Notes: a model not told the origin generated them from the letters alone. DNA of 64,000 nucleotides from Agreia sp. Leaf210 (GCF_001421485.1 NZ_LMKK01000003.1:558001-622000), one strand, 5' to 3'; shown: positions 7,108 to 16,794, numbered from the stretch's first letter. Program-made: numbers and translations.

Positions 7108-8544
7108 CTAGCTCGAGGCCTCCACGTGCTCGACGTCCTCCACGCGCGCCTGCGGCATCGCCAGGGCGGCCGCACCGGTGAACACGGCGCACACGAGCAC
7201 CGCGGCGAAGACCGCCCCTGACGCACTCGTCAGAACCGAGGGATCGCTCTCGCCCGTCGCACTCGCGCCGAAGATGCCGTTCGCGATCGCTCCGAACACG
7301 GCGACGCCCACTGCGCTGCCGATCGAGCGCGAGAACAGGTTCGTTCCGGTGACGACGCCGCGCTCGTTCCACGGCACGCTCGACTGGGCAGCGATCAGGC
7401 TGGGTGTCGCCACGAGCCCGAGACCGAGGCCCACCATGAAGCAGCTCAGCGCGACGAGCACGATGTTCGCGGCCGGGTAGACGACGATCAGCAGAGTCGC
7501 TCCGAGCACGGCGAGGCCCGTGCCGATGAGCACTGTCGTGCGAAAGCCCAACCCCAGGTAGAGCCGACCGGACAGCGAGGCCGCGATGGGCCAGCCGATG
7601 GTGAGGGCGGCGAGCGCTAATCCCGCGATCAGGGGGGATGCTCCCGCGACGCCCTCGAGGAACGTCGGAACGTAGGAGGTGAGGCCGATGAGAATAGCTC
7701 CGACACCCAGCGAGATCAGCGTCGTCGTGATGAGCAGCCGACGGGAGAAGACCCAGAGGGGGAGTATCGGTTCGGCCGCGCGCCGCTCGACGAGCACGAA
7801 CACCGCGAGCAGCGCCCCACCGACCGCGAAGGCCGCGATGCTCGGAATCGAGTCCCAGTCCCACGCCTGCCCGCCCTCGAGCACGGCGAGGATGACGAGG
7901 CTGAGCCCTGACGTGAGGAGAGCGGCGCCGGCGATGTCGAGCCGGTGGGCGCGTTTGTCGATCTTCTCGTGAAAACGGGTCACGAGCATCCAACCGGCGA
8001 CGAGGCAGAGCGGCACGTTGATGAAGAAGATCCACCGCCACGAGACGAACTCGGAGAACACCCCGCCGAGGGTGGGACCGGCGACAGAGCTGATGGCCCA
8101 GACACTCGCGAGATAGCCCTGCACCTTGGCCCTCTCCGCCACCGTGTAAATGTCTCCCGCGATCGTGATCGCCATCGGCTGAACGGCACCGGCGCCCAGA
8201 CCCTGTACCGCACGGAACGCGATGAGCGCGGGTAGGCTCCAGGCGAATCCACACAGGATCGAGCCGAGAAGGAAGAGTCCGACGCCGACGAGGATGATCG
8301 GCTTTCGACCGACCGTGTCGGACAGCTTCGCGTAGAGGGGCACGGAGACGGCCTGCGCGAGCAGATAGATCGAGAAGAGCCACGGGAACTGCGAGAAACC
8401 GCCCAGATCGTCGACGATCGAGGGAACGGCGGTGGCGAGGATGGTCGCATCGATCGCGACGAGCCCGGTGGTCACCATCAGGGCGATGAGAACCGGGCCT
8501 CGTTGCGACCGGAAGCCGACGCCGCTCGTGTCGGCGGCGGTCAT
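7108..8544 (-). CDS. MFS transporter, DHA2-type drug efflux
   Basis: Major facilitator of the drug:H+ antiporter-2 (14-helix, EmrB/QacA) type. The 478 residues contain a long series of hydrophobic helices. The family motif LVAIDATILATAVPSI is at about 28-43, and the loop 2-3 motif A, LSDTVGRKP, is at about 74-82. ISSVAGPTLGG near residue 145 matches motif C of drug antiporters. Its start overlaps the end of the upstream LLM oxidoreductase by four bases (ATGA), so the two are translationally coupled and probably work together, for example in exporting or detoxifying a small molecule. The substrate cannot be read from sequence. Confidence 0.88.
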   Translation of the reverse strand: MTAADTSGVGFRSQRGPVLIALMVTTGLVAIDATILATAVPSIVDDLGGFSQFPWLFSIYLLAQAVSVPLYAKLSDTVGRKPIILVGVGLFLLGSILCGFAWSLPALIAFRAVQGLGAGAVQPMAITIAGDIYTVAERAKVQGYLASVWAISSVAGPTLGGVFSEFVSWRWIFFINVPLCLVAGWMLVTRFHEKIDKRAHRLDIAGAALLTSGLSLVILAVLEGGQAWDWDSIPSIAAFAVGGALLAVFVLVERRAAEPILPLWVFSRRLLITTTLISLGVGAILIGLTSYVPTFLEGVAGASPLIAGLALAALTIGWPIAASLSGRLYLGLGFRTTVLIGTGLAVLGATLLIVVYPAANIVLVALSCFMVGLGLGLVATPSLIAAQSSVPWNERGVVTGTNLFSRSIGSAVGVAVFGAIANGIFGASATGESDPSVLTSASGAVFAAVLVCAVFTGAAALAMPQARVEDVEHVEASS

Positions 8545-9578
8545 TCTGCGAGCAGCTCGCGGACGCGCGGAATGACCACGGTTCCGTACAGCTCGATGCA
8601 GGTCATGAGCAGGTCGTGCGAGAGGGGACCCGCGCTGTACTTGAGGTCGAAGCGAGTCGCGTCGAGAGCGCGCACGGTCGACGCGATCTTCTGGGCGACG
8701 GTCTCGGGCGAGCCCACGTAGAGCGAACCGTGCGGGCCGGCCTCACGGTCGAACTCCGATTTCGCCATGGGCGGCCAGCCGCGGTCGGCCCCGATGCGGT
8801 CTCGCATCTTCTTGTACTCGGGCCAGAACTCCTCGCGTGCCTGCTCGTCGGTCGCGGCGACGTAGCCGGGGGAGTGCACGCCGATGGGCAACTCGGGGCT
8901 CTCGAGCTGGGCGAGCGCGCGGCGGTACAGATCGGCATAGGGCGCGAACCGCACGGGATCGCCGCCGATGATGGCGAGCATGAGGGGCAGTCCGTATCGC
9001 GCGGCACGAACGACGGACTCAGGGCTTCCTCCGACTCCGATCCACGTCTTCAGCGAGCCGGACTCGGTGGTCGGGAACACACGCTGATCGACCAGCGCGG
9101 GACGGGTGCTGCCCTGCCAGGTCACGGGCTTCTCCGTCAGCAGGCGGGTGAAGATGTCGAGCTTCTCTTCGAACAGCTCCTCGTATTGGCTGAGCTCGTA
9201 GCCGAAAAGGGGGAACGACTCGGTGAACGAGCCGCGGCCGAGGATGACCTCGGCGCGACCGTTGGATGCCGCGTCGAGGGTCGCGAAGCGCTGGAACACC
9301 CGCACGGGGTCGTCCGAACTCAGAACCGTCACGGCCGAACCGAGTCGGATGCGCGACGTCTGCCCCGCGATGGCGGCGAGGGCGACATCGGGCGCGGAGA
9401 TGGCGAAGTCGTCGCGATGGTGCTCACCCAATCCGATGAAGTCGACCCCGACCTGATCGGCGAGTACGCCCTCTGCGATGACATCCCGGATGACCTGGGG
9501 GTAGCTTCGAGGCGTTCCGTCTGAATCCGACGTGACGTCTCCGAACGTGTCCAGTCCGAACTCGAGTTGCTTGGTCAT
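8541..9578 (-). CDS. LLM class flavin-dependent oxidoreductase
   Basis: Luciferase-like monooxygenase family protein, expected to use FMN or F420 in a TIM-barrel fold. From the ATG at 9578, with GAGGAGA seven bases upstream, it has 345 residues, normal for the family. Visible segments are FGLDTFGD at the N-terminus, VDFIGLGEHHRDDF near 48, RIRLGSAVTVLSSDDPVRVFQRFATLD near 77-103, and TWIGVGGSPESVVRAA near 185. The open frame extends upstream through the tRNA-Val gene, but that part has no coding character. It is the first gene of a two-gene operon with an MFS exporter. Substrate and cofactor choice are unknown. Confidence 0.88.
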   Translation of the reverse strand: MTKQLEFGLDTFGDVTSDSDGTPRSYPQVIRDVIAEGVLADQVGVDFIGLGEHHRDDFAISAPDVALAAIAGQTSRIRLGSAVTVLSSDDPVRVFQRFATLDAASNGRAEVILGRGSFTESFPLFGYELSQYEELFEEKLDIFTRLLTEKPVTWQGSTRPALVDQRVFPTTESGSLKTWIGVGGSPESVVRAARYGLPLMLAIIGGDPVRFAPYADLYRRALAQLESPELPIGVHSPGYVAATDEQAREEFWPEYKKMRDRIGADRGWPPMAKSEFDREAGPHGSLYVGSPETVAQKIASTVRALDATRFDLKYSAGPLSHDLLMTCIELYGTVVIPRVRELLAE

Positions 9579-9698
9579 GTCGATCTCCTCGTTCTCTGCG
9601 GCTTCCATGCAAATGTATCCGTTTGCGCAACCGGCGCACCCGACGAGACATTCCCCTGCTGCTTCAGCATCGACCCGCGTCGTGCCACAGTGTGATGC

Positions 9699-10397
9699 AT
9701 GACCGACAATCACGCGCCGGTGAGCACTCGGAGCCGCCGTTGGGCCGTCGTACCGTACGTCGTGCTGAGCGCCGTGCACCTCGTCGCCCTGAGTGCTGAG
9801 CTGCCGGAGCTGTCCGGGTGGACGAAGCCGCTGCTGATGCCCGCGCTGCTGCTGGCCGTTCTCCTCATGACAAATCGGCGAGGGGGCGCCGGAACCGTCC
9901 TGATCATCGCCGCCCTCGGATTCTCGTGGCTGGGTGATGTGCTGCTGGCCTCGCCGGGCGACGTCGGCTTTCTGTTGGGACTGACGGGGTTCTTCGTCGC
10001 GCACCTGCTGTACCTCGTCGCATTCGCCGCCTTCTTCAGGCGCGGGCGCGTACCCCTCGGGGCGTGGCTCTACCTGCTGTGGTGGGTGGGCTTCGTGCTG
10101 ATGCTGGCTCCCTCGCTCGGAAGCCTGCTCATACCGGTGGCGGCCTACGGTCTCGTGCTCGGGGCATCCGGAGCCGTCGCCGTCGCGACGAACCGGCTGA
10201 CGGCCATCGGCGCTCTGCTTTTCGTCTGCTCCGACAGCCTGCTCGCGTGCCGCATCTTTCTGCCGGACTTCGAGCTCGTGCAGCAGGACCTGATCATCAT
10301 GGCCCTCTACCTCGCGGGCCAGGGCCTCATCGCGTGGGGTGTGGTTCGCGCTGCACGCTCGACGAACGAGAAAAGCCCCGGGCAATCTCATGATTGA
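9699..10397 (+). CDS. Lysoplasmalogenase-like membrane protein (YhhN/TMEM86 family)
   Basis: Polytopic membrane protein of the YhhN family. Animal members (TMEM86) hydrolyse the vinyl-ether bond of lysoplasmalogens; the bacterial substrate is usually unknown. The 232 residues form about eight hydrophobic helices. The conserved FSWLGDVLLAS (about residue 74) and FVCSDSLLA (about 176) supply the family's paired acidic residues in membrane, and GFFVAHLLYLVAF lies between them. It is divergent from the LLM gene across 120 bases. Its stop codon lies inside the terminator hairpin of the tRNA-Val gene on the opposite strand. Confidence 0.8.
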   Translation: MTDNHAPVSTRSRRWAVVPYVVLSAVHLVALSAELPELSGWTKPLLMPALLLAVLLMTNRRGGAGTVLIIAALGFSWLGDVLLASPGDVGFLLGLTGFFVAHLLYLVAFAAFFRRGRVPLGAWLYLLWWVGFVLMLAPSLGSLLIPVAAYGLVLGASGAVAVATNRLTAIGALLFVCSDSLLACRIFLPDFELVQQDLIIMALYLAGQGLIAWGVVRAARSTNEKSPGQSHD

Positions 10398-10405
10398 CCA
10401 GGGCT
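10374..10405 (-). terminator. Intrinsic terminator of tRNA-Val(CAC)
   Basis: On the minus strand an imperfect 14-base stem (one wobble, one mismatch, ATGA loop region) is followed by CTTTTCT. It starts ten bases past the tRNA 3' end and overlaps the last codons of the opposing YhhN-family gene. Confidence 0.7.
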
Positions 10406-10414
10406 TCTGACGGG

Positions 10415-10487
10415 TGGGCGATACCGGACTCGAACCGATGACCTCTTCGGTGTGAACGAAGCGCGCTACCAACTGCGCCAATCGCCC
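10415..10487 (-). tRNA. tRNA-Val (anticodon CAC)
   Basis: A 73-base cloverleaf read on the minus strand. It has acceptor GGGCGAT paired with ATCGCCC, discriminator A, D-arm GCGC...GCGC, anticodon stem CTTCG/CGAAG around TTCACAC (anticodon CAC) and T-loop GTTCGAGTCC. No CCA is encoded. Confidence 0.95.
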
Positions 10488-10672
10488 GTCACGCGCCACA
10501 CGAAGCAGCGCGGATCGATCCTAGCCGACGCGGCGCGCGCTGCGCACATCGGCCAGCGGAATCGCGTCGACACGCCCGGGGCGTCCCGTCGCTGTCAACG
10601 CTCGCGTTCGGCTCCGTTCCGGGGCTCGACGGGACTTCGACCGCAATCCGGCGGAGACGAAAAGTGCTCGGT

Positions 10673-10702
10673 TTGGTCATGCCGCGTTGTTTCGGCTAGA
10701 GT
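10673..10702 (+). promoter_or_regulatory. Promoter for the rightward tRNA genes
   Basis: A -35 element TTGGTC (10673-10678) and a -10 element TAGAGT (10697-10702), 18 bases apart, lie 30 bases before tRNA-Gly. The rest of the 244-base gap between the divergent tRNA-Val and tRNA-Gly genes shows nothing recognisable. Confidence 0.65.
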
Positions 10703-10731
10703 CTTCAACGCACGCCGAAAAGCGAGCAAAT

Positions 10732-10803
10732 GCGGATGTGGCGCAGTGGTAGCGCATAACCTTGCCAAGGTTAGGGTCGCGAGTTCGAATCTCGTCATCC
10801 GCT
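10732..10803 (+). tRNA. tRNA-Gly (anticodon GCC)
   Basis: A 72-base cloverleaf with acceptor GCGGATG/CATCCGC, anticodon stem TAACC/GGTTA around TTGCCAA (anticodon GCC), T-loop GTTCGAATC and discriminator T. First of three closely spaced rightward tRNA genes. No CCA is encoded. Confidence 0.96.
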
Positions 10804-10856
10804 CGAGTGTGAAGATTCACAAAGCACAGTCATGTGCCACGTGTAGCTCAAAGAAT

Positions 10857-10927
10857 GGTGGCGTGGCCGAGAGGCGAGGCAGCGGCCTGCAAAGCCGTCC
10901 ACACGGGTTCAAATCCCGTCGCCACCT
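10857..10927 (+). tRNA. tRNA-Cys (anticodon GCA)
   Basis: A 71-base cloverleaf with acceptor GGTGGCG/CGCCACC, anticodon loop CTGCAAA (anticodon GCA), T-loop GTTCAAATC and discriminator T. It lies 53 bases after tRNA-Gly. Confidence 0.95.
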
Positions 10928-10977
10928 CCACTCAACAGGGTTTCACTCACCCGGTCTCGCTTCGAGACACAACGAAT

Positions 10978-11049
10978 GGGCGATTGGCGCAGCGGTAGCG
11001 CGCTTCCCTGACACGGAAGAGGTCACTGGTTCGATCCCAGTATCGCCCA
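10978..11049 (+). tRNA. tRNA-Val (anticodon GAC)
   Basis: A 72-base cloverleaf with acceptor GGGCGAT/ATCGCCC, anticodon stem CTTCC/GGAAG around CTGACAC (anticodon GAC) and discriminator A. It is nearly identical in its arms to the leftward tRNA-Val(CAC) 490 bases away, which suggests duplication followed by anticodon divergence. Confidence 0.96.
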
Positions 11050-11060
11050 CAGAAGATGAA

Positions 11061-11084
11061 GCCCCCGGGAAACCGGGGGCTTTT
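11061..11084 (+). terminator. Intrinsic terminator of the tRNA Gly-Cys-Val cluster
   Basis: A perfect 8-base GC stem (11061-11068 with 11073-11080) capped by GAAA and followed by TTTT, 11 bases after tRNA-Val. A canonical rho-independent terminator. Confidence 0.93.
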
Positions 11085-11198
11085 GTCGTTCCCGGGCATC
11101 CGGAACCATGCGCTCACGCAGCGGACCGCGGGATCGAGCTGCTCGTACCCGGCACTACAGTGGATAGGTCGGTGACATAACAAGGAGCGGGACAAAAA

Positions 11199-13166
11199 GT
11201 GGTTGACGGATTCGAACTCTTTCCGGACCGGTCCATCGTGGCCATGAGGGTGAACGGCGAGCTGCGCGACCTCGCCACGACGGTCGAGGCCGACGACACC
11301 ACCGAGCCGGTGACGATCGACTCCGCCGATGGCCTCAATATCCTGCGCCACTCCGCCGCCCACGTGCTCGCACAGGCCGTGCAGACGATCAACCCCGAGG
11401 CCAAACTCGGTATCGGCCCGCCCATCACGGACGGTTTCTACTACGACTTCGATGTCGCAGAGCCGTTCACTCCCGAGAACATCAAGGCCATCGAGAAAGC
11501 CATGGAGCGGATCATCCGCCAGGGTCAGCGATTCACCCGCCGCGTCGTCACCGAAGACGAGGCTCGGGCCGAGATGGCAGACGAGCCGTACAAGCTCGAG
11601 CTCATCGGGCTCAAGGGGGCCCCCGAGGACGAGACCGCAGACGAGTCCGTCGAGGTCGGCGGAGCTGAACTCACCATCTACGACAACGTCGACCCCAAGA
11701 CCGGCGAGACACTGTGGAAGGACCTGTGCCGCGGTCCTCACCTGCCGTCCACCCGTCTGGTCGGAAACGGGTTCTCCATCACCCGACTGGCCGCCGCATA
11801 CTGGCGCGGCTCCGAGAAGAACAAGCAGCTTCAGCGCATCTACGGAACGGCCTGGCCGACCAAGGACGAGCTCCGCGCCTACCAGGCGCGCCTCGAGGAG
11901 GCGGCGAAGCGCGACCACCGCAAGCTCGGCAACGAACTCGATCTCTTCTCCTTCCCCGACGAGATCGGGTCCGGTCTCGCCGTCTTCCATCCCAAGGGCG
12001 GAATCATCCGCCGTGAGATGGAGGACTACTCTCGTCGCAAGCACGAGGAGGAAGGCTACGACTTCGTCTACACGCCCCACATCACCAAGGCGCACCTGTT
12101 CGAGCAGTCCGGCCACCTCGGTTGGTACGCCGACGGCATGTTCCCCCCGATGCACCTCGACGAGGGCCGCAACGAGGAAGGCGAGATCACGCGCCAGGGA
12201 GCGGACTACTACCTCAAACCGATGAACTGCCCGATGCACATCCTGGTGTACCGCTCATCAGGACGCTCGTACCGGGATCTCCCTCTTCGCCTCTTCGAGT
12301 TCGGAACGGTGTACCGCAACGAGAAGTCGGGTGTGGTGCACGGTCTCACCCGCGTGCGCGGTCTCACGATGGACGACGCACACATCTTCACGTCTCGCGA
12401 GAACATGAAGGAGGAGCTGACCAAGACACTCAACTTCATCCTTGCGCTGCTGCGCGACTACGGCCTGACCGATTTCTACCTCGAACTGTCGACCAAGGAC
12501 CCGGAGAAGTACGTCGGAGACGACGACGTCTGGGAGGAAGCGACGTCGACCTTGGCAGAGGTCGCCGCGGAGTCCGGCCTCGAGCTCGTGCCCGATCCTG
12601 GAGGAGCCGCGTTCTACGGACCCAAGATCTCGGTGCAGGCGCGTGACGCCATCGGCCGCACCTGGCAGATGTCGACGGTTCAACTCGATTTCAACCTGCC
12701 CGAGCGGTTCGAGCTCGAGTACACGGCATCCGATGGAACGAAGAAGCGCCCGGTGATGATCCACCGTGCCCTCTTCGGCTCGATCGAGCGCTTCTTCGGC
12801 GTGCTCACGGAGCACTACGCCGGCGCATTCCCCGTGTGGCTGGCACCCGTGCAGGTCGTGGGCATCCCGATCGCCGAGCAGTACGAGGACTACCTCGCCG
12901 AGGTCGTCTCGACGCTGAAGAAGCAGGGTGTGCGGGCCGAGCTCGACGTGTCTGCCGACCGCATGCAGAAGAAGATCCGCAATCACACCCTGCAGAAGGT
13001 TCCGTTCCTGCTCATCGCAGGAGAAGAGGATCGCGCGCAGGGGTCGGTGAGCTTCCGCTTCCGCGACGGCACGCAGGAGAACGGCGTGCCGATCGCCGAG
13101 GCCGTCGCCCGCATCCGGGCCGCTATCGATTCGCGGCTGCAGGTCACCAGCCAGGGCCAGGCGTGA
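11199..13166 (+). CDS. thrS: Threonyl-tRNA synthetase
   Basis: Charges tRNA-Thr with threonine. The 655-residue class II synthetase has the editing-domain [10 protein letters not shown] motif (about residue 47) and [11 protein letters not shown] (about 176). The catalytic zinc Cys is in [12 protein letters not shown] (about 343), class II motif 2 is near [11 protein letters not shown], and an anticodon-binding domain closes the protein. The N-terminal TGS domain is only about 35 residues before the editing domain, about half the usual size; only its last strands ([11 protein letters not shown]) remain. The GTG at 11199 has AAGGAG upstream. The HIT gene begins inside its stop codon, and thrS-HIT-pdxS is a common actinobacterial order. 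Confidence 0.97.
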   Translation: MVDGFELFPDRSIVAMRVNGELRDLATTVEADDTTEPVTIDSADGLNILRHSAAHVLAQAVQTINPEAKLGIGPPITDGFYYDFDVAEPFTPENIKAIEKAMERIIRQGQRFTRRVVTEDEARAEMADEPYKLELIGLKGAPEDETADESVEVGGAELTIYDNVDPKTGETLWKDLCRGPHLPSTRLVGNGFSITRLAAAYWRGSEKNKQLQRIYGTAWPTKDELRAYQARLEEAAKRDHRKLGNELDLFSFPDEIGSGLAVFHPKGGIIRREMEDYSRRKHEEEGYDFVYTPHITKAHLFEQSGHLGWYADGMFPPMHLDEGRNEEGEITRQGADYYLKPMNCPMHILVYRSSGRSYRDLPLRLFEFGTVYRNEKSGVVHGLTRVRGLTMDDAHIFTSRENMKEELTKTLNFILALLRDYGLTDFYLELSTKDPEKYVGDDDVWEEATSTLAEVAAESGLELVPDPGGAAFYGPKISVQARDAIGRTWQMSTVQLDFNLPERFELEYTASDGTKKRPVMIHRALFGSIERFFGVLTEHYAGAFPVWLAPVQVVGIPIAEQYEDYLAEVVSTLKKQGVRAELDVSADRMQKKIRNHTLQKVPFLLIAGEEDRAQGSVSFRFRDGTQENGVPIAEAVARIRAAIDSRLQVTSQGQA

Positions 13167-13729
13167 TTCCCGCAGATCAGGAGTTCCCCGAGGTTCCGAT
13201 CGAGAGCTCGGCCGATTTCGCGGGTGTCCCGGATGCCTACCAGCGTCTCTGGACGCCCCACCGCATGGTCTACATCGAGAACGGCCCGGTGACGGGTGAC
13301 GACACCTGCCCGTTCTGCCGGGCTCCGCAGTTGAGCGACGAGGAGGCCCTCATCGTGCATCGCGGAGAGCACGCATACGTTCTTCTGAACCTGTTCCCCT
13401 ACAACAGCGGCCATCTGCTGGTCTGCCCCTATCGCCACGTCTCGCTCTACGACGACGCCACAGAGGCCGAGGTCGTGGAGATCGCGGCCCTCACGCAGAC
13501 CGCGATGCGGGTCGTGCGCGAGACCTCCCAGTGCCACGGCTTCAACATCGGAATGAATCAGGGTGCGGTAGCGGGCGCGGGAATCGCTGGCCATCTTCAT
13601 CAGCATGTCGTTCCACGATGGTCTCAGGACTCGAATTTCTTTCCGATCATCGCCAAGACGAAAGCACTTCCGCAATTGCTCGGAGACGTGCGCGCGTCTA
13701 TCGCAGCAGCCTGGCCCGAGTCAGCCTAG
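13163..13729 (+). CDS. HIT domain protein (probable Ap4A phosphorylase)
   Basis: Histidine-triad nucleotide hydrolase/transferase. The 188-residue product has the [10 protein letters not shown] motif near residue 143, matching the HxHxHxx triad with the central nucleophilic His. CPFC near residue 48 and [17 protein letters not shown] near 74-90 are other conserved parts. The orthologous position in mycobacteria (directly after thrS) is occupied by a diadenosine tetraphosphate phosphorylase, so a similar role is likely. Translation starts at GTG 13163, overlapping the thrS stop as GTGA, so expression is coupled to thrS. The next gene is pdxS, with only 40 bases between. Confidence 0.88.
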   Translation: MIPADQEFPEVPIESSADFAGVPDAYQRLWTPHRMVYIENGPVTGDDTCPFCRAPQLSDEEALIVHRGEHAYVLLNLFPYNSGHLLVCPYRHVSLYDDATEAEVVEIAALTQTAMRVVRETSQCHGFNIGMNQGAVAGAGIAGHLHQHVVPRWSQDSNFFPIIAKTKALPQLLGDVRASIAAAWPESA

Positions 13730-13769
13730 ACACCAGCACCCCGAGTAGAATCGGGTTCGAGAGGACACA

Positions 13770-14687
13770 ATGAGCACCCACGAAACACCTTCCCAGACTG
13801 GCCGCACCGAGCACGGATCGAGCCGCGTCAAGCGCGGTCTCGCCGAGATGCTTAAGGGCGGCGTGATCATGGATGTCGTCAATGCCGAGCAGGCGAAGAT
13901 CGCCGAAGAAGCCGGTGCCGTCGCCGTCATGGCGCTGGAACGCGTTCCCGCCGACATCCGGTCGCAGGGCGGCGTCGCGCGCATGAGCGACCCCGACCTC
14001 ATCGACGGCATCATCGGCGCCGTCTCCATCCCCGTCATGGCGAAGGCGCGCATCGGCCACTTCGTCGAGGCGCAGGTGCTCCAGGTCCTCGGTGTCGACT
14101 ACATCGACGAGTCCGAGGTCCTGAGCCCCGCCGACTACGTGAACCACATCGACAAGTGGAAGTTCCAGGTTCCCTTCGTCTGCGGCGCCACCAACCTCGG
14201 CGAGGCCCTTCGCCGCATCAACGAGGGCGCGGCCATGATCCGGTCCAAGGGCGAGGCGGGCACCGGAGACGTCTCCGAAGCCACCAAGCACATCCGCAAG
14301 ATCAAGTCCGAGATCGCCGCCCTGTCGTCGATGTCGAAAGACGAGCTCTACGTGGCCGCAAAGGAACTGCAGGCTCCCTACGATCTGGTCGTCGAGATCG
14401 CCGAGACCGGAACGCTTCCGGTCGTGCTGTTCACCGCCGGCGGAGTGGCGACTCCCGCCGACGCTGCGATGATGATGCAGCTCGGCGCCGACGGCGTCTT
14501 CGTCGGATCGGGTGTCTTCAAGTCGGGCAACCCGGCAGAGCGCGCGGCTGCCATCGTCAAGGCTACGACCTTCTACGACGACCCCACCGTGGTCGCCGAG
14601 GTCTCGCGTGGTCTCGGTGAGGCGATGGTGGGCATCAACGTCGCCGACGTGCCCGCGCCGCACCGTCTCTCCGAGCGTGGCTGGTAG
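13770..14687 (+). CDS. pdxS: Pyridoxal 5'-phosphate synthase lyase subunit
   Basis: Condenses ribose-5-phosphate, glyceraldehyde-3-phosphate and ammonia into pyridoxal phosphate; the ammonia is channelled from PdxT. The 305-residue TIM-barrel protein is highly conserved: [16 protein letters not shown] near 21, [10 protein letters not shown] at 55-64, and the Schiff-base lysine in MAKARIGH (Lys92). [13 protein letters not shown] follows, then [15 protein letters not shown] near the C-terminus. A TAGAAT box at 13746-13751 may be a -10 element. pdxT starts inside the last codons, so the two subunits are made together. Confidence 0.97.
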   Translation: MSTHETPSQTGRTEHGSSRVKRGLAEMLKGGVIMDVVNAEQAKIAEEAGAVAVMALERVPADIRSQGGVARMSDPDLIDGIIGAVSIPVMAKARIGHFVEAQVLQVLGVDYIDESEVLSPADYVNHIDKWKFQVPFVCGATNLGEALRRINEGAAMIRSKGEAGTGDVSEATKHIRKIKSEIAALSSMSKDELYVAAKELQAPYDLVVEIAETGTLPVVLFTAGGVATPADAAMMMQLGADGVFVGSGVFKSGNPAERAAAIVKATTFYDDPTVVAEVSRGLGEAMVGINVADVPAPHRLSERGW

Positions 14688-15300
14688 TCGGTCCGCCGCT
14701 CCGCGCGTCGGTGTTCTCGCCCTCCAGGGTGACTTTCGGGAGCATCTGCGCGTGGTCGGCGCCCTCGGTGCCGAGCCCGTCTCGGTTCGCAGACCCGAGG
14801 AATTGGCGTCGATCGACGCGCTGGTGATCCCCGGCGGGGAGTCGAGCGTCATGGACAAGCTGTCTCGGACGTTCGGTCTGGCCGAGCCCCTGCGTCACGC
14901 GATCGATACCGGACTGCCCGTCTACGGAACGTGCGCCGGGCTCATCATGCTCGCCGACACCGTCCTCGACGCGATTCCCGGGCAACGGAGTCTCGGCGGC
15001 CTCGACATCGCGGTTCGCCGCAATGCTTTCGGTAACCAGCTTGACTCCTTCGAGACGGATCTCGACATCCCTCAGCTGGGAGCGCCGGACGTGCACGCCG
15101 TGTTCATCCGCGCCCCCGTCGTGGAGTCTGTCGGCGACGACGTGACGGTGCTGGCCAGCCTCACGGATGGACGGGTCGTGGCCGTCGAGTCGGCCAATCT
15201 CCTCGGAACGGCCTTCCACCCGGAGGTCACGGGAGACACCAGATTCCACCGGTATTTCCTCGACAAGGTGCGAGACCACATGGAGCGCGCGCGCGCTTGA
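14677..15300 (+). CDS. pdxT: Pyridoxal 5'-phosphate synthase glutaminase subunit
   Basis: Glutamine amidotransferase that supplies ammonia to PdxS. The 207 residues contain [13 protein letters not shown] near 11, the oxyanion segment IPGGESSVM near 51, the nucleophile Cys86 in YGTCAGLI, and the catalytic His-Glu pair in AFHPEVTGD near 185. The chosen GTG at 14677 overlaps pdxS by 11 bases and is the only start just before the conserved N-terminus. The upstream in-frame extension inside pdxS has no family similarity. The product acts in a 12+12 complex with PdxS in the cytoplasm. Confidence 0.94.
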   Translation: MAGSRSAAPRVGVLALQGDFREHLRVVGALGAEPVSVRRPEELASIDALVIPGGESSVMDKLSRTFGLAEPLRHAIDTGLPVYGTCAGLIMLADTVLDAIPGQRSLGGLDIAVRRNAFGNQLDSFETDLDIPQLGAPDVHAVFIRAPVVESVGDDVTVLASLTDGRVVAVESANLLGTAFHPEVTGDTRFHRYFLDKVRDHMERARA

Positions 15301-15335
15301 GCCCGGCGGCGAGCGATCGTCGCCAAGATAGTCGG

Positions 15336-15938
15336 ATGATCCTCTACTCCGACTTCCCGTTCCGCAGAGCACGCCAGATGATCGCCGACGCGGCTGCCAT
15401 CCTCGGCATCGCCCTCTTCATCGTGCTGGGCGTCATCGTGCACAACGCAATCCTGTCCCTTCAGGCCATCGGCGCGCGGTTGGCGGATGCCGGCAGCGGA
15501 TTCGAATCGACGATGACGGAGATCAGCGACCGTCTCAGCCAGGTACCGCTGATCGGCTCCGGTATCCGGGGCCCCTTCGACGAGGCGTCGGGAGCCGGCG
15601 GCACGCTCAACGAGGTCGGGCTGTGGCAGCAGCAGGCGACGGAGCAGCTCGCCGTCGCCGCGGGCCTGATCACCGCGATCCTGCCTGTCGTGGCGATCCT
15701 GCTGTGCTGGCTGATTCCGCGGATGAGATTCGCCCGCCGCGCCCGCCTCGCGCGCGACGCCGCGATGTCGGCGGCCGGGAGGGATCTGCTGGCCTGCCGC
15801 GCCCTATCGAGGAGGAAGCTCACACTTCTGCTCGCGGCGCACCCCGATCCGGCCGGAGCCTGGCGCCGCCAGGACGCTGCAGCCATCAGGGCTCTCGCGG
15901 CACTGGAGCTGCGCGCCTCGGGGGTACGGATGTCCTGA
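15336..15938 (+). CDS. Hypothetical membrane protein
   Basis: Not recognised as a named family. The 200-residue product from the ATG at 15336 has two hydrophobic helices, at about residues 19-40 and 108-128. Between them is a roughly 65-residue loop containing a predicted amphipathic stretch, and the tail is strongly basic and rich in Arg and Ala. Two spans with the long loop outside would place the basic tail in the cytoplasm. An upstream TTG at 15297 overlaps the pdxT stop and would add 13 residues. Codon use matches the neighbours. Position between pdxT and yebC suggests co-transcription but gives no function. Confidence 0.6.
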   Translation: MILYSDFPFRRARQMIADAAAILGIALFIVLGVIVHNAILSLQAIGARLADAGSGFESTMTEISDRLSQVPLIGSGIRGPFDEASGAGGTLNEVGLWQQQATEQLAVAAGLITAILPVVAILLCWLIPRMRFARRARLARDAAMSAAGRDLLACRALSRRKLTLLLAAHPDPAGAWRRQDAAAIRALAALELRASGVRMS

Positions 15939-16016
15939 GCGGCGGTTCTCCGAGGCAGAACACGGCGCTCACTTAGACTGGACGTTGATCGAATAGAGCA
16001 CGCAGGGAGCAGAACA

Positions 16017-16781
16017 GTGTCCGGGCATTCCAAGTGGGCGACCACCAAGCACCAAAAAGCCGTCAAAGACCAGCGCCGAGCAAAGTCGTTCGCCAAGCTG
16101 ATCAAGAACATCGAGGTCGCCGCCAAGATCGGCGGCGCTGACCTCAACGGCAACCCCACCCTCGTCGACGCCATCCAGAAGGCCAAGAAGACCTCGGTGC
16201 CCATCGACAACATCAACCGCGCGGTCAAGCGCGGCGCGGGCCTCACCGGCGAGTCGGTCGACTACCAGACGATCATGTACGAAGGCTACGGCCCCAACGG
16301 CGTCGCACTGCTGATCGAGTGCCTCACCGAGAACCGCAACCGGGCCGCGGCCGAGGTGCGCACGGCCATGAGCCGCAACGGCGGCGCGATGGCCGACCCC
16401 GGAAGCGTCGCGTACAACTTCGCCCGCAAGGGCGTCATCGCCGTTCCCCACGCGGACGCGCTCACCGAGGACGACGTTCTCGTCGCGGTGCTCGACGCCG
16501 GCGCCGAAGAGGTCATCGACCACGGCGCACAGTACGAGATCGTCACCGACCCCAGCGAGCTCGTGGCCAACCGCGAGGCTCTGCAGAGCGCGGGCATCGA
16601 GTACGACTCCGCCGACGTCGAGTTCGTCGCTTCGCTCAAGGTCAACGTCGACGCGGAGGGCGCCCGCAAGGTCTTTAAGCTCATCGACGCCCTCGAAGAC
16701 AGCGATGACGTCCAGAACGTCTACAGCAATGTCGATCTGAGCGACGAGGTCCGCGCCGAACTCGACACCGACGAGGAGTAG
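16017..16781 (+). CDS. yebC: YebC/PmpR family regulatory protein
   Basis: Conserved cytoplasmic protein of the YebC family. Members have been described as DNA-binding regulators and, more recently, as factors that help ribosomes on difficult sequences. The 254 residues begin [17 protein letters not shown], the diagnostic N-terminus. They continue through [34 protein letters not shown] near 91-110, and an acidic C-terminus. It starts with GTG at 16017, preceded by AGGGAG. It sits just before ruvC, an order seen in many bacteria, and is separated from it by 13 bases. Confidence 0.94.
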   Translation: MSGHSKWATTKHQKAVKDQRRAKSFAKLIKNIEVAAKIGGADLNGNPTLVDAIQKAKKTSVPIDNINRAVKRGAGLTGESVDYQTIMYEGYGPNGVALLIECLTENRNRAAAEVRTAMSRNGGAMADPGSVAYNFARKGVIAVPHADALTEDDVLVAVLDAGAEEVIDHGAQYEIVTDPSELVANREALQSAGIEYDSADVEFVASLKVNVDAEGARKVFKLIDALEDSDDVQNVYSNVDLSDEVRAELDTDEE

Positions 16782-16794
16782 GGCCTACCCCGAC

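Noticed and set aside
9579-10499. Upstream extension of the LLM oxidoreductase frame
   Set aside because: It crosses the tRNA-Val gene and the opposite-strand YhhN gene. The ATG at 9578 has a strong SD and matches the family start.
10452-11180. A 242-codon open frame spanning the tRNA cluster
   Set aside because: It runs through three tRNA genes and a terminator and has no coding signature.
11085-11198. Possible T-box riboswitch in front of thrS
   Set aside because: I see no AGGGUGGNACCGCG-like T-box core or stem I motif in the leader.
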